A stretch of DNA of 64,000 nucleotides. It comes from Clostridiales bacterium. GTDB taxonomy: Bacteria; Bacillota; Clostridia; Saccharofermentanales; Saccharofermentanaceae. The DNA is taken from contig JAFZPJ010000048.1 of assembly GCA_017550385.1 (NCBI GenBank), positions 1-64,000 on the forward strand, read 5' to 3'. The notes under the pieces were generated by a model, which saw only the letters and a list, made by a program, of their open reading frames with translations, did no database searches and was not told the DNA's origin. This document shows positions 51,477 to 59,525 of this stretch, in pieces (the first letter of the stretch is position 1; the number at the start of each line of letters is the position of its first letter). The position numbers and the translations under genes are program-made.

Positions 51477-52180
51477 ACCTTGAATTCTTCCTTCATTGTA
51501 GATATGTACTTGTAGACAGGTGCTGCCAAAGCGCCACCTGCAAGAGGTCCTACGATAAATACCCAGAGGCTTGCAAGTGCATCTCCGCCTGCGAAGATAG
51601 CAGGTCCGATAGATCTTGCAGGGTTAACGGATGTTCCGGTAAGACCGATTCCGATAATATGGATCATTACGAGTGACAGACCGATGATAAGTCCGCCGAA
51701 TGAACCGTGGTTGAACTTGGAATCAGTAACTCCGAGGATGATGAGGACGAACAGGAACGTTAGTATAAACTCAACGATAAGACCGCAGATGGCATTTCCG
51801 CCAACGCCTGCAAGACCATTTGATCCGATACCGCCAGTCTTATCCTCAATGCCGCCAAAGCTCCAAATGAGCTTGAGAACAGCAGCGCCGGCAACAGCTC
51901 CGATGATCTGTGCAAAGATGTAGATGAAGAACTCGTTAAGTTTCATCCTTCCTGACAGAAGAACACCAAGAGAAACAGCAGGATTGATGTGGCATCCTGA
52001 AGAATTACCAACACAATAAGCCATGCCGACGATCACCAGACCGAAAGCAAAAGCGGTAAGTATGTAGCCGGAACCAGCCTGACTGTCGCAGCCTACGAGC
52101 ATTGCTGTTCCGCAGCCAACGAGTACGAGTGTAAACGTACCGATGAACTCGGCAACAGCCTTCTTGATTGAATTAACCAT
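51473..52180 (-). CDS. Aquaporin-family channel
   Basis: The 235-residue MIP protein has six membrane helices and both NPA boxes: GCHINPAVSLG and GTSVNPARSIG. The conserved Arg follows the second. The loop lengths and absence of the Asp after the second NPA favour a water channel (AqpZ-type) over glycerol facilitator GlpF. The ATG at 52180 has AGGTAGGTG upstream; a longer frame begins at 52201. Its leader contains a CAGGATAATTGTCCTG palindrome. Confidence 0.92.
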   Translation of the reverse strand: MVNSIKKAVAEFIGTFTLVLVGCGTAMLVGCDSQAGSGYILTAFAFGLVIVGMAYCVGNSSGCHINPAVSLGVLLSGRMKLNEFFIYIFAQIIGAVAGAAVLKLIWSFGGIEDKTGGIGSNGLAGVGGNAICGLIVEFILTFLFVLIILGVTDSKFNHGSFGGLIIGLSLVMIHIIGIGLTGTSVNPARSIGPAIFAGGDALASLWVFIVGPLAGGALAAPVYKYISTMKEEFKV

Positions 52181-52206
52181 AAGACACCTACCTTTTGACA
52201 AAGATT

Positions 52207-52222
52207 CAGGATAATTGTCCTG
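52207..52222. repeat. Palindrome in the aquaporin leader
   Basis: CAGGATAATTGTCCTG is a 16-base near-perfect inverted repeat (one mismatched central pair) between the purM stop and the aquaporin ribosome site, just downstream of a TATAAT at 52236-52231. It could be an operator or a short hairpin; no T-run follows. Confidence 0.4.
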
Positions 52223-52227
52223 TTAGG

Positions 52228-53403
52228 TTAATTATATACAAATTCCTCGCCTTGATATTTGATAATTACTTCATTATTGTTACCATTTGATTGCTCGACG
52301 TGTCCGACGATCCTCGATTCGATGTTAAATGAAGAAGCTATATCCATGATACCTGCTGCTGTTTCTTCGGAATCACAGTAGAACTCGATCCTGTGGCCGC
52401 AGTTGAATACCTGGAACATCTCCTTCATGGGGATCTCTCCGGACTCATAGATAGCCTTGAACAGCGGGGGCAGTTCAAAAAGGTTGTCTTTTACGTATCT
52501 GACGTTATTACCGAAGTCGCGGCACTTTGCCTGTCCGCCGCCTGTGCAGTGAATAATACCGTCAATGCTAGAACGGTATTTACCGAGAACAGCCTTGATT
52601 ACCGGCATAAAAGTTCTTGTAGGCGACAGGATAGCCTCACCTACTGTCTGCTCTGATCCGGGAAGCTTGTCGGTAAGTCTGAACTTGCCGCAATATGCTT
52701 TGTCTTCACCGATAGTATCGGAGAAAGACTCCTTGTAATTCTCGTAGTAATACTTGGAGAGCAGCATGTGTCTTGCTGCAGTAAGGCCGTTGCTGGACAT
52801 ACCGGAATTATATGATGATTCATATGTAGCCTGACCGAATGAAGCAAGACCTACGATGATATCACCGGGCTTGATATTTGCCGCATTGATGATGTTATCT
52901 CTCTTCTCTCTTGCAACGATCGTGGAATCAACAATAAGAGTACGGACGAGATCTCCGACGTCAGCAGTCTCGCCGCCGCACATCTTGATATCGATGCCTA
53001 ATTCAGAGAGCTTATTGATCATCTCATCATAGCCTTCAATTACCTTGGCAATAGCCTTGCCGTCTACGAGATGGGCATTACGTCCGATAGTGTTGGACAG
53101 TGAAAGATTATTAATAGCACCAACGCAGGCAAGATCATCAGTATTCATAACGAGAGAATCCTGAGCCAGACCCTTGAACCAATCATAACTGCCTGTTTCC
53201 TTGAACATAAGATAAGCAACGGAGGATTTGGTTCCTGCACCGTCAGCGTGAAGTGCTGTACAATACTCAGGATCACCGGCAATATCTTCGATCAATTTGC
53301 AGAAAGCTCCCGGGAAAACACCCTTGGACTGGTTCTTAACGGCAGCTTTTACATCGTCCTTTGTAGGCGATACGCCTCTTGAAAGATAAGATTCTGCAGA
53401 CAT
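52228..53403 (-). CDS. purM: Phosphoribosylformylglycinamidine cyclo-ligase (AIR synthase)
   Basis: The 391-residue protein has the PurM signature: GVFPGAF near the start, LHADGAGTKSSVAY, NTDDLACVGA, GGETADVGD, and the C-terminal GGGQAKC/FNCGHRIEF region. It makes aminoimidazole ribotide in purine synthesis. It is longer than E. coli PurM (345), like other long forms. The AAAAGGAGAGAG ribosome site lies within 20 bases of the 3' end of RNase P RNA, with no terminator between. Confidence 0.95.
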   Translation of the reverse strand: MSAESYLSRGVSPTKDDVKAAVKNQSKGVFPGAFCKLIEDIAGDPEYCTALHADGAGTKSSVAYLMFKETGSYDWFKGLAQDSLVMNTDDLACVGAINNLSLSNTIGRNAHLVDGKAIAKVIEGYDEMINKLSELGIDIKMCGGETADVGDLVRTLIVDSTIVAREKRDNIINAANIKPGDIIVGLASFGQATYESSYNSGMSSNGLTAARHMLLSKYYYENYKESFSDTIGEDKAYCGKFRLTDKLPGSEQTVGEAILSPTRTFMPVIKAVLGKYRSSIDGIIHCTGGGQAKCRDFGNNVRYVKDNLFELPPLFKAIYESGEIPMKEMFQVFNCGHRIEFYCDSEETAAGIMDIASSFNIESRIVGHVEQSNGNNNEVIIKYQGEEFVYN

Positions 53404-53429
53404 GATACTCTCTCCTTTTATATGTTATG

Positions 53430-53784
53430 TTTTCCGTGCAGCCCGGTAAGCCGGGTTCTGTATATGACAATCATCTATCTAGGATCTGTGTCTCCACAGA
53501 TCTCAAGCCGTCTCCTGAAGCCCGCGGACCACGGTTAATGCTTACCCACGACGTTGCTCCGGATGGGGTTTACAAGGCCGCTGCGTCTCCGTAGCGCCGG
53601 TGAGCTCTTACCTCGCCTTTTCATCCTTACCCCAGAGGGGCGGTTTTCTTTTCTGTTGCACTTTCCTTAAAGTTGCCTTCACCGGGAACTGCCCGGCACC
53701 CTGTCCTGTGGAGCCCGGACTTTCCTCATGCACTGATGCTTTCGCACCGCTTGTGCCCGCGATTGTCTCGGACTGCCCGGAAAA
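53430..53784 (-). ncRNA. rnpB: RNase P RNA, type A
   Basis: The minus strand shows the universal RNase P core: GAGGAAAGTCCGGGCTCC, ACAGGACAGGGTGCCGGG, TAAACCCC with the L15-type CATCCGG region, and a late ACAGAA before CCCGGCTTACC. The first and last bases pair (TTTTCCG with CGGAAAA, GCAG with CTGC) to make P1, which sets the ends at about 53430 and 53784. It is the catalytic RNA for tRNA 5' maturation. Confidence 0.96.
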
Positions 53785-53791
53785 CACACTT

Positions 53792-53797
53792 ATTATA
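53792..53797 (-). promoter_or_regulatory. -10 element of rnpB
   Basis: TATAAT on the minus strand is eight bases before the predicted RNase P RNA 5' end, so a start at about 53785 fits well. A -35 match in the nif3 tail is weak. Confidence 0.55.
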
Positions 53798-53810
53798 AAT
53801 ATAAACCTGC

Positions 53811-54572
53811 TTAAATAACAGAAGCGGTTTCATTATTATTATTCACAATGAATTTGATCTGAGGGAACTGTTCAGACAACAACTTGGCAAGCTTTGGAAG
53901 ATAGACCTGTTCAGTGGCGGAATGTCCCGCGATCATGGAATTGATACCCATTTCTTCCAGCATAACCGTGACATGATGCTTGATCTCGCCTGATACGACC
54001 GTATCACATCCCGCAGCGGCTATCGCCGGAATGGAATCCTCATCAAATGATCCGCCCTGGACAAAGACCTTGGAAACTTTATTATTGGGATCATTGATAG
54101 TAATGATCCCGCTGGCACCAAGACCTGCCGCAATTCTCTTGGACATAGATCTGACATTCTCATCACAATCGAAAACAACACCGCACAATGCGCCTTCCAA
54201 AGGAACTGCATCAGAAGCGCCGATCGCTTCTGCAATGGCAAGATTACCGAATTCTTCAGTCAGATCCAGATTGGTATGGCTCGCAAAGCAGGATATGTCT
54301 GATTTTATAAGCTGAAGAAGAAGCTTTCCCGTTGAAGTCTCTGTTGTAATCGTATCAATACCGCCGAAAATCAATGGGTGATGCGTGATTATAAGATTAA
54401 AGCCGTTCTTACGCGCTGCTTCAATTGCCTTGGAAGTGCAGTCAAGAGATATAATGCATCCGGTTACCGTTCTGTCGTAATCACCTGCAATAAGCCCGGG
54501 ATTATCGTAATCAAGAGCCGCTTCAGCCGGAAACTCAGCTTCAAGAAAATCTGTGATCTCTTTAATCTTCAT
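53811..54572 (-). CDS. Nif3-like dinuclear metal-centre protein
   Basis: The 253-residue protein has the metal-ligand motifs of the Nif3/YqfO family: ITHHPLIFGG, SHTNLD and AGHSATEQ. The family forms ring-shaped hexamers with two metals per subunit and is sometimes called GTP cyclohydrolase 1 type 2; its biochemical role is unsettled. The start at 54572 has GGAGG six bases upstream and overlaps trmK by 11 bases, the usual trmK-nif3 linkage. The frame is open to 54611. Confidence 0.93.
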   Translation of the reverse strand: MKIKEITDFLEAEFPAEAALDYDNPGLIAGDYDRTVTGCIISLDCTSKAIEAARKNGFNLIITHHPLIFGGIDTITTETSTGKLLLQLIKSDISCFASHTNLDLTEEFGNLAIAEAIGASDAVPLEGALCGVVFDCDENVRSMSKRIAAGLGASGIITINDPNNKVSKVFVQGGSFDEDSIPAIAAAGCDTVVSGEIKHHVTVMLEEMGINSMIAGHSATEQVYLPKLAKLLSEQFPQIKFIVNNNNETASVI

Positions 54573-55239
54573 GTTCTTCCTCCAGCATAGATCTGATATC
54601 CTCATCTCCACGAGCCCTCACGGCAAATATCTCATCAAGATGCGCGAAATATTCTTTGGTAAGGTCATCGCCATTCTTGAGCAGACAAGGGCCGTAATAA
54701 CTCTGTCTCATACTGAGCTCATAAGGAATCCCCGTATATTCGAGTCTCATTACATTATAGAAAAATCCTCTGTCTTTACAAACTGTCTCATTGGCAATAA
54801 TGAAACCGCGCTCCGCAAAGAAACGTCTGACAAGATGCGTGGATTTCTGCGATTGGATGACATATCCGCATCTTTTGAGACTCTGATCATCGGAATCATT
54901 GATGATCCGGGTAAAGATATCGATGATGTTAAGACCTCCCATGCCGGCGGTAACCACTATATCATTAGGCTGAAGGTCAATCCCGTTCATACCGTCGGTA
55001 ACCATTACCGTGAACTTATCCTTGAATCCGGCCATTATCAGAGAACCTTTGGACTTCTGCGCAGGAGCTTCATGTATATCAGTACATACCGCAAAGTCGG
55101 ATACGCCTTCCTCAAGACATCTTACAGATAAGAATCCGTGATCAGAACCGATATCGATAACTCTTCCTTGCTCAAGAACAGATCTGCTCTCGCGGACAAG
55201 TTCAAATACAGACTCAAGCCTTACGGATAACTGCTGCAT
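54562..55239 (-). CDS. trmK: tRNA (adenine-22 N1)-methyltransferase TrmK
   Basis: The 225-residue methyltransferase has SAM motif I VIDIGSDHGFLS and the family VVTAGMGG and IQSQKSTHLVRRFF elements. It methylates A22 of some tRNAs. The ATG overlaps the dnaG stop (ATGA), and nif3 overlaps its end. In most Firmicutes rpoD separates dnaG and trmK; here it is absent. Confidence 0.94.
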   Translation of the reverse strand: MQQLSVRLESVFELVRESRSVLEQGRVIDIGSDHGFLSVRCLEEGVSDFAVCTDIHEAPAQKSKGSLIMAGFKDKFTVMVTDGMNGIDLQPNDIVVTAGMGGLNIIDIFTRIINDSDDQSLKRCGYVIQSQKSTHLVRRFFAERGFIIANETVCKDRGFFYNVMRLEYTGIPYELSMRQSYYGPCLLKNGDDLTKEYFAHLDEIFAVRARGDEDIRSMLEEEHED

Positions 55240-57188
55240 CAGAGCCTTCCCATAGCTGATTTCATCTGATCTTTATACTGTGATATAGCCTGAAGATTCT
55301 TCTGAAGTATGACTCTCTCATCTGAAGAAGCGCCTGAATATAAGGCCAATATCCTCTTCTCCTCTTTCTCACAGACCGAGATCCTGATCTTATAGAGATA
55401 ACTCAGGTACATATCGCGCTTTACTTCAACGTTCTTCTCATTATCAGCTCTGTCGTAAGGAGCCAACATCACAGCTTCTGCTTCAGTTCCGTTGATCGTA
55501 TACTGTCTGAAGTAATCGGTCATCCTCGCAAATGAGACCGAACCTGAACGGTCAAGTATACCAAGCAATTCAGTCACCAGCGTCTTCATCGTGTCGCCGG
55601 AAAAATCAGCAGGTCTTAATATATCCGTTCTGAATACGATCTTCTCATCGATAAGAGAATCGCCAAGTGCCATTGCATATGCCAGGAGACTGATCTCATC
55701 TTCTGTTGCAGAGTCATTGATCACATGTGCATTTGCTTCAGTTACGGACTGTACTTCATCAGGTGCATTCTCGATCTCTTCAGGCATTGAAGAATTACGC
55801 ATCGACAGATCATCTCTTCTCTCCCTGGCTATACTCCGCTCTGACATCGTTCCTTCAGACTTGATATCCGCGTCTCTCAGAGCGTTGATACGAGTGTATA
55901 CAGCTTCGCTGCTGGCACCCAGAAGACCCGCTGCAGTATTTGCCATCGATGATCTTTTGATCTCATCATTCAGCCAGGATGCATATCTGCATACATCCTC
56001 CTGGTATTTGCCTTTATCAAGTCCTTTATCATCACTGTAATTATCGTTATAAGCTCTCTCGAGAAGATAATCATCTACATACTTAGCATGTTCAACAACA
56101 CCTTTGAAAGCATCAGCTCCGTTTACCTTGATGAATTCATCGGGATCCTTACCATCAGGGACCTTAGCTATCTTTATCCTGAGTTCTACTCCCGAGAGTT
56201 TACGCAGAGCTTTAGACATCATATGGATGGCACGAAGAGCTGCTTCCTGACCGGCATAATCAGCATCAAAGAAGAACACTACTTCCTTGGCATATCTGGA
56301 ACATAGCCTAAGCTGAGCATCCGTAAATGCCGTGCCGAGTGAAGCTACGGTATTGCGGAAACCGGCTCTGTGCATGGCTATCGCATCCATATAACCCTCA
56401 ACTACGATTAGCGTGTTCGACTTCTCTTTCTTGGCAAAGTTCATCGCATAGAAGTGATTCTGCTTCTTATAAACAAGAGAATCGGGAGAGTTAACATACT
56501 TAGGTTTCTCATCTCCCAAGGCTCTTCCGCCGAAGGCAATTATATTGCCCATCGGATCGAAGATCGGGAACATAAGTCTGCCCCGGAACAGATCCAGGAT
56601 ATTGTTATTCTTCTTTGATCTGATGAAGATGCCTGAATCCATCATCTCATCATCCGTATAACCTTTAGACTTAAGATGCTTATACAAAGTATCCCAACCC
56701 AGTGGTGAATAACCGATGCCGAAATGATCGAGTGTCTCCTTATCAAGGCCTCTCTTATCCGCATATTCTCTGGCGGGCTTACCCGTATCCTTATCCTGAA
56801 AAGACAGATAATAGAATCTGGCTGCTTCTTTAAGGATATTGCTGACACGCTCTTTCTTTCTCTTAAGCTTGTCTTCAGCTTCAGATGAAGCATCATCCGG
56901 AATGGTTACGCCATATCGGTCAGCAAGATAGATTACGGCATCACGATACTCAAGGCCTTCCATTTCCATAATGAAACTTATGGCATTGCCGCCCTTCTGG
57001 CATCCGAAACACTTGTATATTCCTTTAGAAGGATTTACGGAGAACGACGGTGTCTTCTCATCATGGAAAGGACAAAGCCCCCACATATTCTGGCCTTTGG
57101 CTTTCAAAGACACATAATTACCTACAACGTCGGCAATATCAGCCTTCGCCAGGATCTCGTCTATTACACTAGGAGGTATTCTTCCCAA
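55239..57188 (-). CDS. dnaG: DNA primase DnaG
   Basis: The 649-residue primase has a CHC2 zinc finger (Cys39, His42, Cys60, Cys63), a TOPRIM core with LIVVEGYMDAIAMH and FDADYAGQEA, and a C-terminal region (about 440-649) for the helicase. It lays down RNA primers at the replication fork. The start is TTG, with AAGGT about nine bases upstream. A GC-rich hairpin sits between yajC and this gene. Confidence 0.97.
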   Translation of the reverse strand: MGRIPPSVIDEILAKADIADVVGNYVSLKAKGQNMWGLCPFHDEKTPSFSVNPSKGIYKCFGCQKGGNAISFIMEMEGLEYRDAVIYLADRYGVTIPDDASSEAEDKLKRKKERVSNILKEAARFYYLSFQDKDTGKPAREYADKRGLDKETLDHFGIGYSPLGWDTLYKHLKSKGYTDDEMMDSGIFIRSKKNNNILDLFRGRLMFPIFDPMGNIIAFGGRALGDEKPKYVNSPDSLVYKKQNHFYAMNFAKKEKSNTLIVVEGYMDAIAMHRAGFRNTVASLGTAFTDAQLRLCSRYAKEVVFFFDADYAGQEAALRAIHMMSKALRKLSGVELRIKIAKVPDGKDPDEFIKVNGADAFKGVVEHAKYVDDYLLERAYNDNYSDDKGLDKGKYQEDVCRYASWLNDEIKRSSMANTAAGLLGASSEAVYTRINALRDADIKSEGTMSERSIARERRDDLSMRNSSMPEEIENAPDEVQSVTEANAHVINDSATEDEISLLAYAMALGDSLIDEKIVFRTDILRPADFSGDTMKTLVTELLGILDRSGSVSFARMTDYFRQYTINGTEAEAVMLAPYDRADNEKNVEVKRDMYLSYLYKIRISVCEKEEKRILALYSGASSDERVILQKNLQAISQYKDQMKSAMGRL

Positions 57189-57212
57189 TTGTCCGTACCT
57201 TTTTATACATAC

Positions 57213-57234
57213 GGCCCGGTTATACTTCCGGGCC
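57213..57234 (-). other. GC-rich hairpin between yajC and dnaG
   Basis: GGCCCGG and CCGGGCC pair perfectly (7 bp) around an eight-base loop, 24 bases before the dnaG TTG. No T-run follows on the minus strand, so it may be a weak terminator or processing hairpin limiting dnaG expression. Confidence 0.5.
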
Positions 57235-57260
57235 GAGAGATTATAATATCTGTCAGAAGA

Positions 57261-57695
57261 TTACTCGGGCTTGTCTTCCTTCTTCTTAGAAGATCCGAAG
57301 AGACTCTTCTTCTCAGCCTCTGGTTCCTTCTTCACGCTTCCGTCAGGATTGAGACGGTCTCTCTTAACTACAGTCTGGATAGCACTCTTAGTATAAGTAA
57401 CAAGTGAATTAGCTGCAGATGTGGAGATCGTGATCTCATCGTCCTTGATATTTGCTACAAAACCTACAAGTCCGCCGATAGTTACGACCTTATCACCGAC
57501 TGCAAGATTTTCCATCTCTTTCTTGAGTTCCTTATCACGCTTCCTCTGAGGTCTGATAAGGATAAAGTAGAAGACAACGAACATAACGATAAGGATACCG
57601 ATGGAATAAAGAGATCCCATCTGATCCATACCGAAAGCACCTTCGGAACCTGTTGTTGCTGTCTCCTCAGCAAGAATTCTTACATAATCAAACAT
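57261..57695 (-). CDS. yajC: Preprotein translocase subunit YajC
   Basis: The 144-residue protein has one membrane helix (about 28-47) followed by IRPQRKRDKELKKEMENLAVGDKVVTIGGLVG, the characteristic YajC start of the cytoplasmic domain. It is an accessory of the SecDF-YajC complex. Its C-terminal 35 residues are a Lys/Glu-rich tail. It begins 15 bases after dapB. Confidence 0.95.
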   Translation of the reverse strand: MFDYVRILAEETATTGSEGAFGMDQMGSLYSIGILIVMFVVFYFILIRPQRKRDKELKKEMENLAVGDKVVTIGGLVGFVANIKDDEITISTSAANSLVTYTKSAIQTVVKRDRLNPDGSVKKEPEAEKKSLFGSSKKKEDKPE

Positions 57696-57710
57696 TATAT
57701 AAACCTCCGT

Positions 57711-58478
57711 TTATTGATCGTTATTAGCGGCAATGACATCGGACATATTGAAGTATCCCTTATCCTTACCCTTCATGAAGCTTGCGGCTTTGAGAGCGCC
57801 CTTGGCGAAAACATCTCTCGTCTTAGCACTGTGGCTAATTGTAACCGTTTCTTCGTCACTTATAAAGTAGATAGAATGTTCACCTACGATATTGCCGCCT
57901 CTGATCGAAGACATACCGATCTGATTAGGCTTCCTAGCTTCATTGACAGAATGTCTGTCATAGATAAGCTCCATCTCATCGGGAACCGTCTCCTTAACGG
58001 CATCAGCAAGCATAACAGCCGTGCCTGAAGGTGCATCGAGCTTACGGTTATGATGAGCCTCGAGGATCTCGATATCATAATCGGGATAAAGCGTTGCTGC
58101 AGCCTTCTTGATAAGTTCGAGCATGATATTGATACCCAGGCTCATGTTTGCAGATCTGAATACGGCTATCTGCTCAGATGCCTTATCGATCTGCGCGAGA
58201 GTAGCTTCATCCAAAGCAGTGGTGCAGCAGATAAAAGGCTTCTTCCTCTCGATCGCGTAAGCCAGTATAGCAGGAACAGCCTTTGCATTGGAGAAATCGA
58301 TGATTACATCAAAATCCTCAGATGCTTCATTAGGATCCTTATATACAGGGAATGACATATCTTCACCGGGCATCATGTCGCATCCGGCGACGATGTTATA
58401 TTCATCACTGCTCTTGCAGATGCATGCGATAGCTCTGCCCATTCTTCCGCAACAACCGTTCAGAAAGATATTAACCAT
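57711..58478 (-). CDS. dapB: 4-hydroxy-tetrahydrodipicolinate reductase
   Basis: The 255-residue enzyme has the DapB Rossmann motif GCCGRMGRAI and the EAHHNRKLDAPSGTA substrate-binding loop. It reduces the DapA product toward diaminopimelate and lysine. It follows dapA after 11 bases; yajC is next. Confidence 0.97.
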   Translation of the reverse strand: MVNIFLNGCCGRMGRAIACICKSSDEYNIVAGCDMMPGEDMSFPVYKDPNEASEDFDVIIDFSNAKAVPAILAYAIERKKPFICCTTALDEATLAQIDKASEQIAVFRSANMSLGINIMLELIKKAAATLYPDYDIEILEAHHNRKLDAPSGTAVMLADAVKETVPDEMELIYDRHSVNEARKPNQIGMSSIRGGNIVGEHSIYFISDEETVTISHSAKTRDVFAKGALKAASFMKGKDKGYFNMSDVIAANNDQ

Positions 58479-58489
58479 ACTAACTCCGA

Positions 58490-59392
58490 TTACTTAACGT
58501 ATTTATCCATAGCGGATACATCGTACTGAGTGAGAGTATCCACCATTCTCTGATGACCTGCTTCGCTCATATCGCAAAGAGGAAGCCTGCAGGGACCAGC
58601 ATTCCAACCAAGGATGTTCATAGCTTCCTTGACAGGTATGGGATTGACCTCACAGAAAAGAGCATTGATGAGAGGTACCAGATCGATCTGTGCTGATCTT
58701 GCAGCTTCGTAATTGCCATCAAGAGCATCATGCATCATCTTACTCGTGATCTCAGGAAGGATATTGGCAACAACAGAGATAACACCCTTGCCGCCGAGTG
58801 ATACCATAGGTACGGCAAGAGCATCCTCACCGGAATAGACAGCGAACCTGTCTCCGCAGAGACTGTAGATATCGGGTACCTGAGAGAAATTACACTCTTT
58901 GATCCCTACGATATTATCGAATTCAGCAAGTCTCTTAAGTAGAGCCGGGCTGATGTTAACGTTAGTCCTGGAAGGAACATTGTAAAGGATGATCGGACAT
59001 TTTACTGCCGTTGCAACCTTCTTATAGTGCTGATATAGACCTTCCTGTGTGCACTTGTTGTAATAAGGTGTAACAAGGAGCAATGCATCTGCACCAAGCT
59101 CTTCTGCCTTCTTGGAAAGATTTACACAATAGTTAGTATCATTGGAACCTGTTCCTGCAATAACGGGAACTCTTCCTGCAACCTTGTCGACAGCGTACTT
59201 GATGGCAGCGATGTGTTCTTCATCATTCATCGTTGCTGCTTCACCGGTAGAACCGCAGATTACGATTGAATCGATCTTATTCTCGATCTCAAACTCGATC
59301 ATCTTGCCGAGTTCATCAAAGTTGATACCGCCGTCTTCAAAAAACGGTGTGACGATCGCTACTGCAGCACCTTCAAATACAGGATTTGACAT
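58490..59392 (-). CDS. dapA: 4-hydroxy-tetrahydrodipicolinate synthase
   Basis: The 300-residue TIM-barrel aldolase has the DapA Schiff-base lysine in GIKECNFS, the catalytic Tyr in YNVPSRTNV and GSTGEAATM near the N-terminus. It condenses pyruvate with aspartate semialdehyde. GGGGG precedes the ATG. It heads the run dapA-dapB-yajC-dnaG-trmK-nif3 and has its own promoter and an inverted repeat in the leader. Confidence 0.97.
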   Translation of the reverse strand: MSNPVFEGAAVAIVTPFFEDGGINFDELGKMIEFEIENKIDSIVICGSTGEAATMNDEEHIAAIKYAVDKVAGRVPVIAGTGSNDTNYCVNLSKKAEELGADALLLVTPYYNKCTQEGLYQHYKKVATAVKCPIILYNVPSRTNVNISPALLKRLAEFDNIVGIKECNFSQVPDIYSLCGDRFAVYSGEDALAVPMVSLGGKGVISVVANILPEITSKMMHDALDGNYEAARSAQIDLVPLINALFCEVNPIPVKEAMNILGWNAGPCRLPLCDMSEAGHQRMVDTLTQYDVSAMDKYVK

Positions 59393-59420
59393 AAGTCTTG
59401 CCCCCTTAAAAAACAGAAAT

Positions 59421-59441
59421 GTAAACAGTCGGACTGCTTAC
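59421..59441. repeat. Inverted repeat in the dapA leader
   Basis: GTAA-a-CAGTC and GACTG-c-TTAC form a 21-base dyad between the predicted start and the ribosome site. It could be an operator for lysine/DAP control or an RNA hairpin. No lysine riboswitch was found in the leader. Confidence 0.5.
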
Positions 59442-59450
59442 TTCCTACGA

Positions 59451-59480
59451 ATTTTATCATTGTCCTTTATATATAGTCAA
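59451..59480 (-). promoter_or_regulatory. dapA promoter
   Basis: TTGACT (59480-59475) and TAAAAT (59456-59451) have an 18-base spacer. The start is about 50 bases before the dapA ATG. The remaining 59481-59525 gap after priA holds no clear terminator. Confidence 0.75.
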
Positions 59481-59525
59481 TTTATACTTTGAGGGCGTAC
59501 AAGTGTACTTCTCACGCGCACAAAA

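Noticed and set aside
53600..53818. 72-codon plus-strand frame
   Set aside because: It is the complement of the RNase P RNA gene.
59497..59508. GTACAAGTGTAC palindrome after priA as terminator
   Set aside because: Stem is only four bases and no T-run follows on either strand.
59393..59525. Possible lysine riboswitch before dapA
   Set aside because: The leader is too short (about 50 bases after the predicted start) and lacks L-box sequence elements; only a simple dyad is present.
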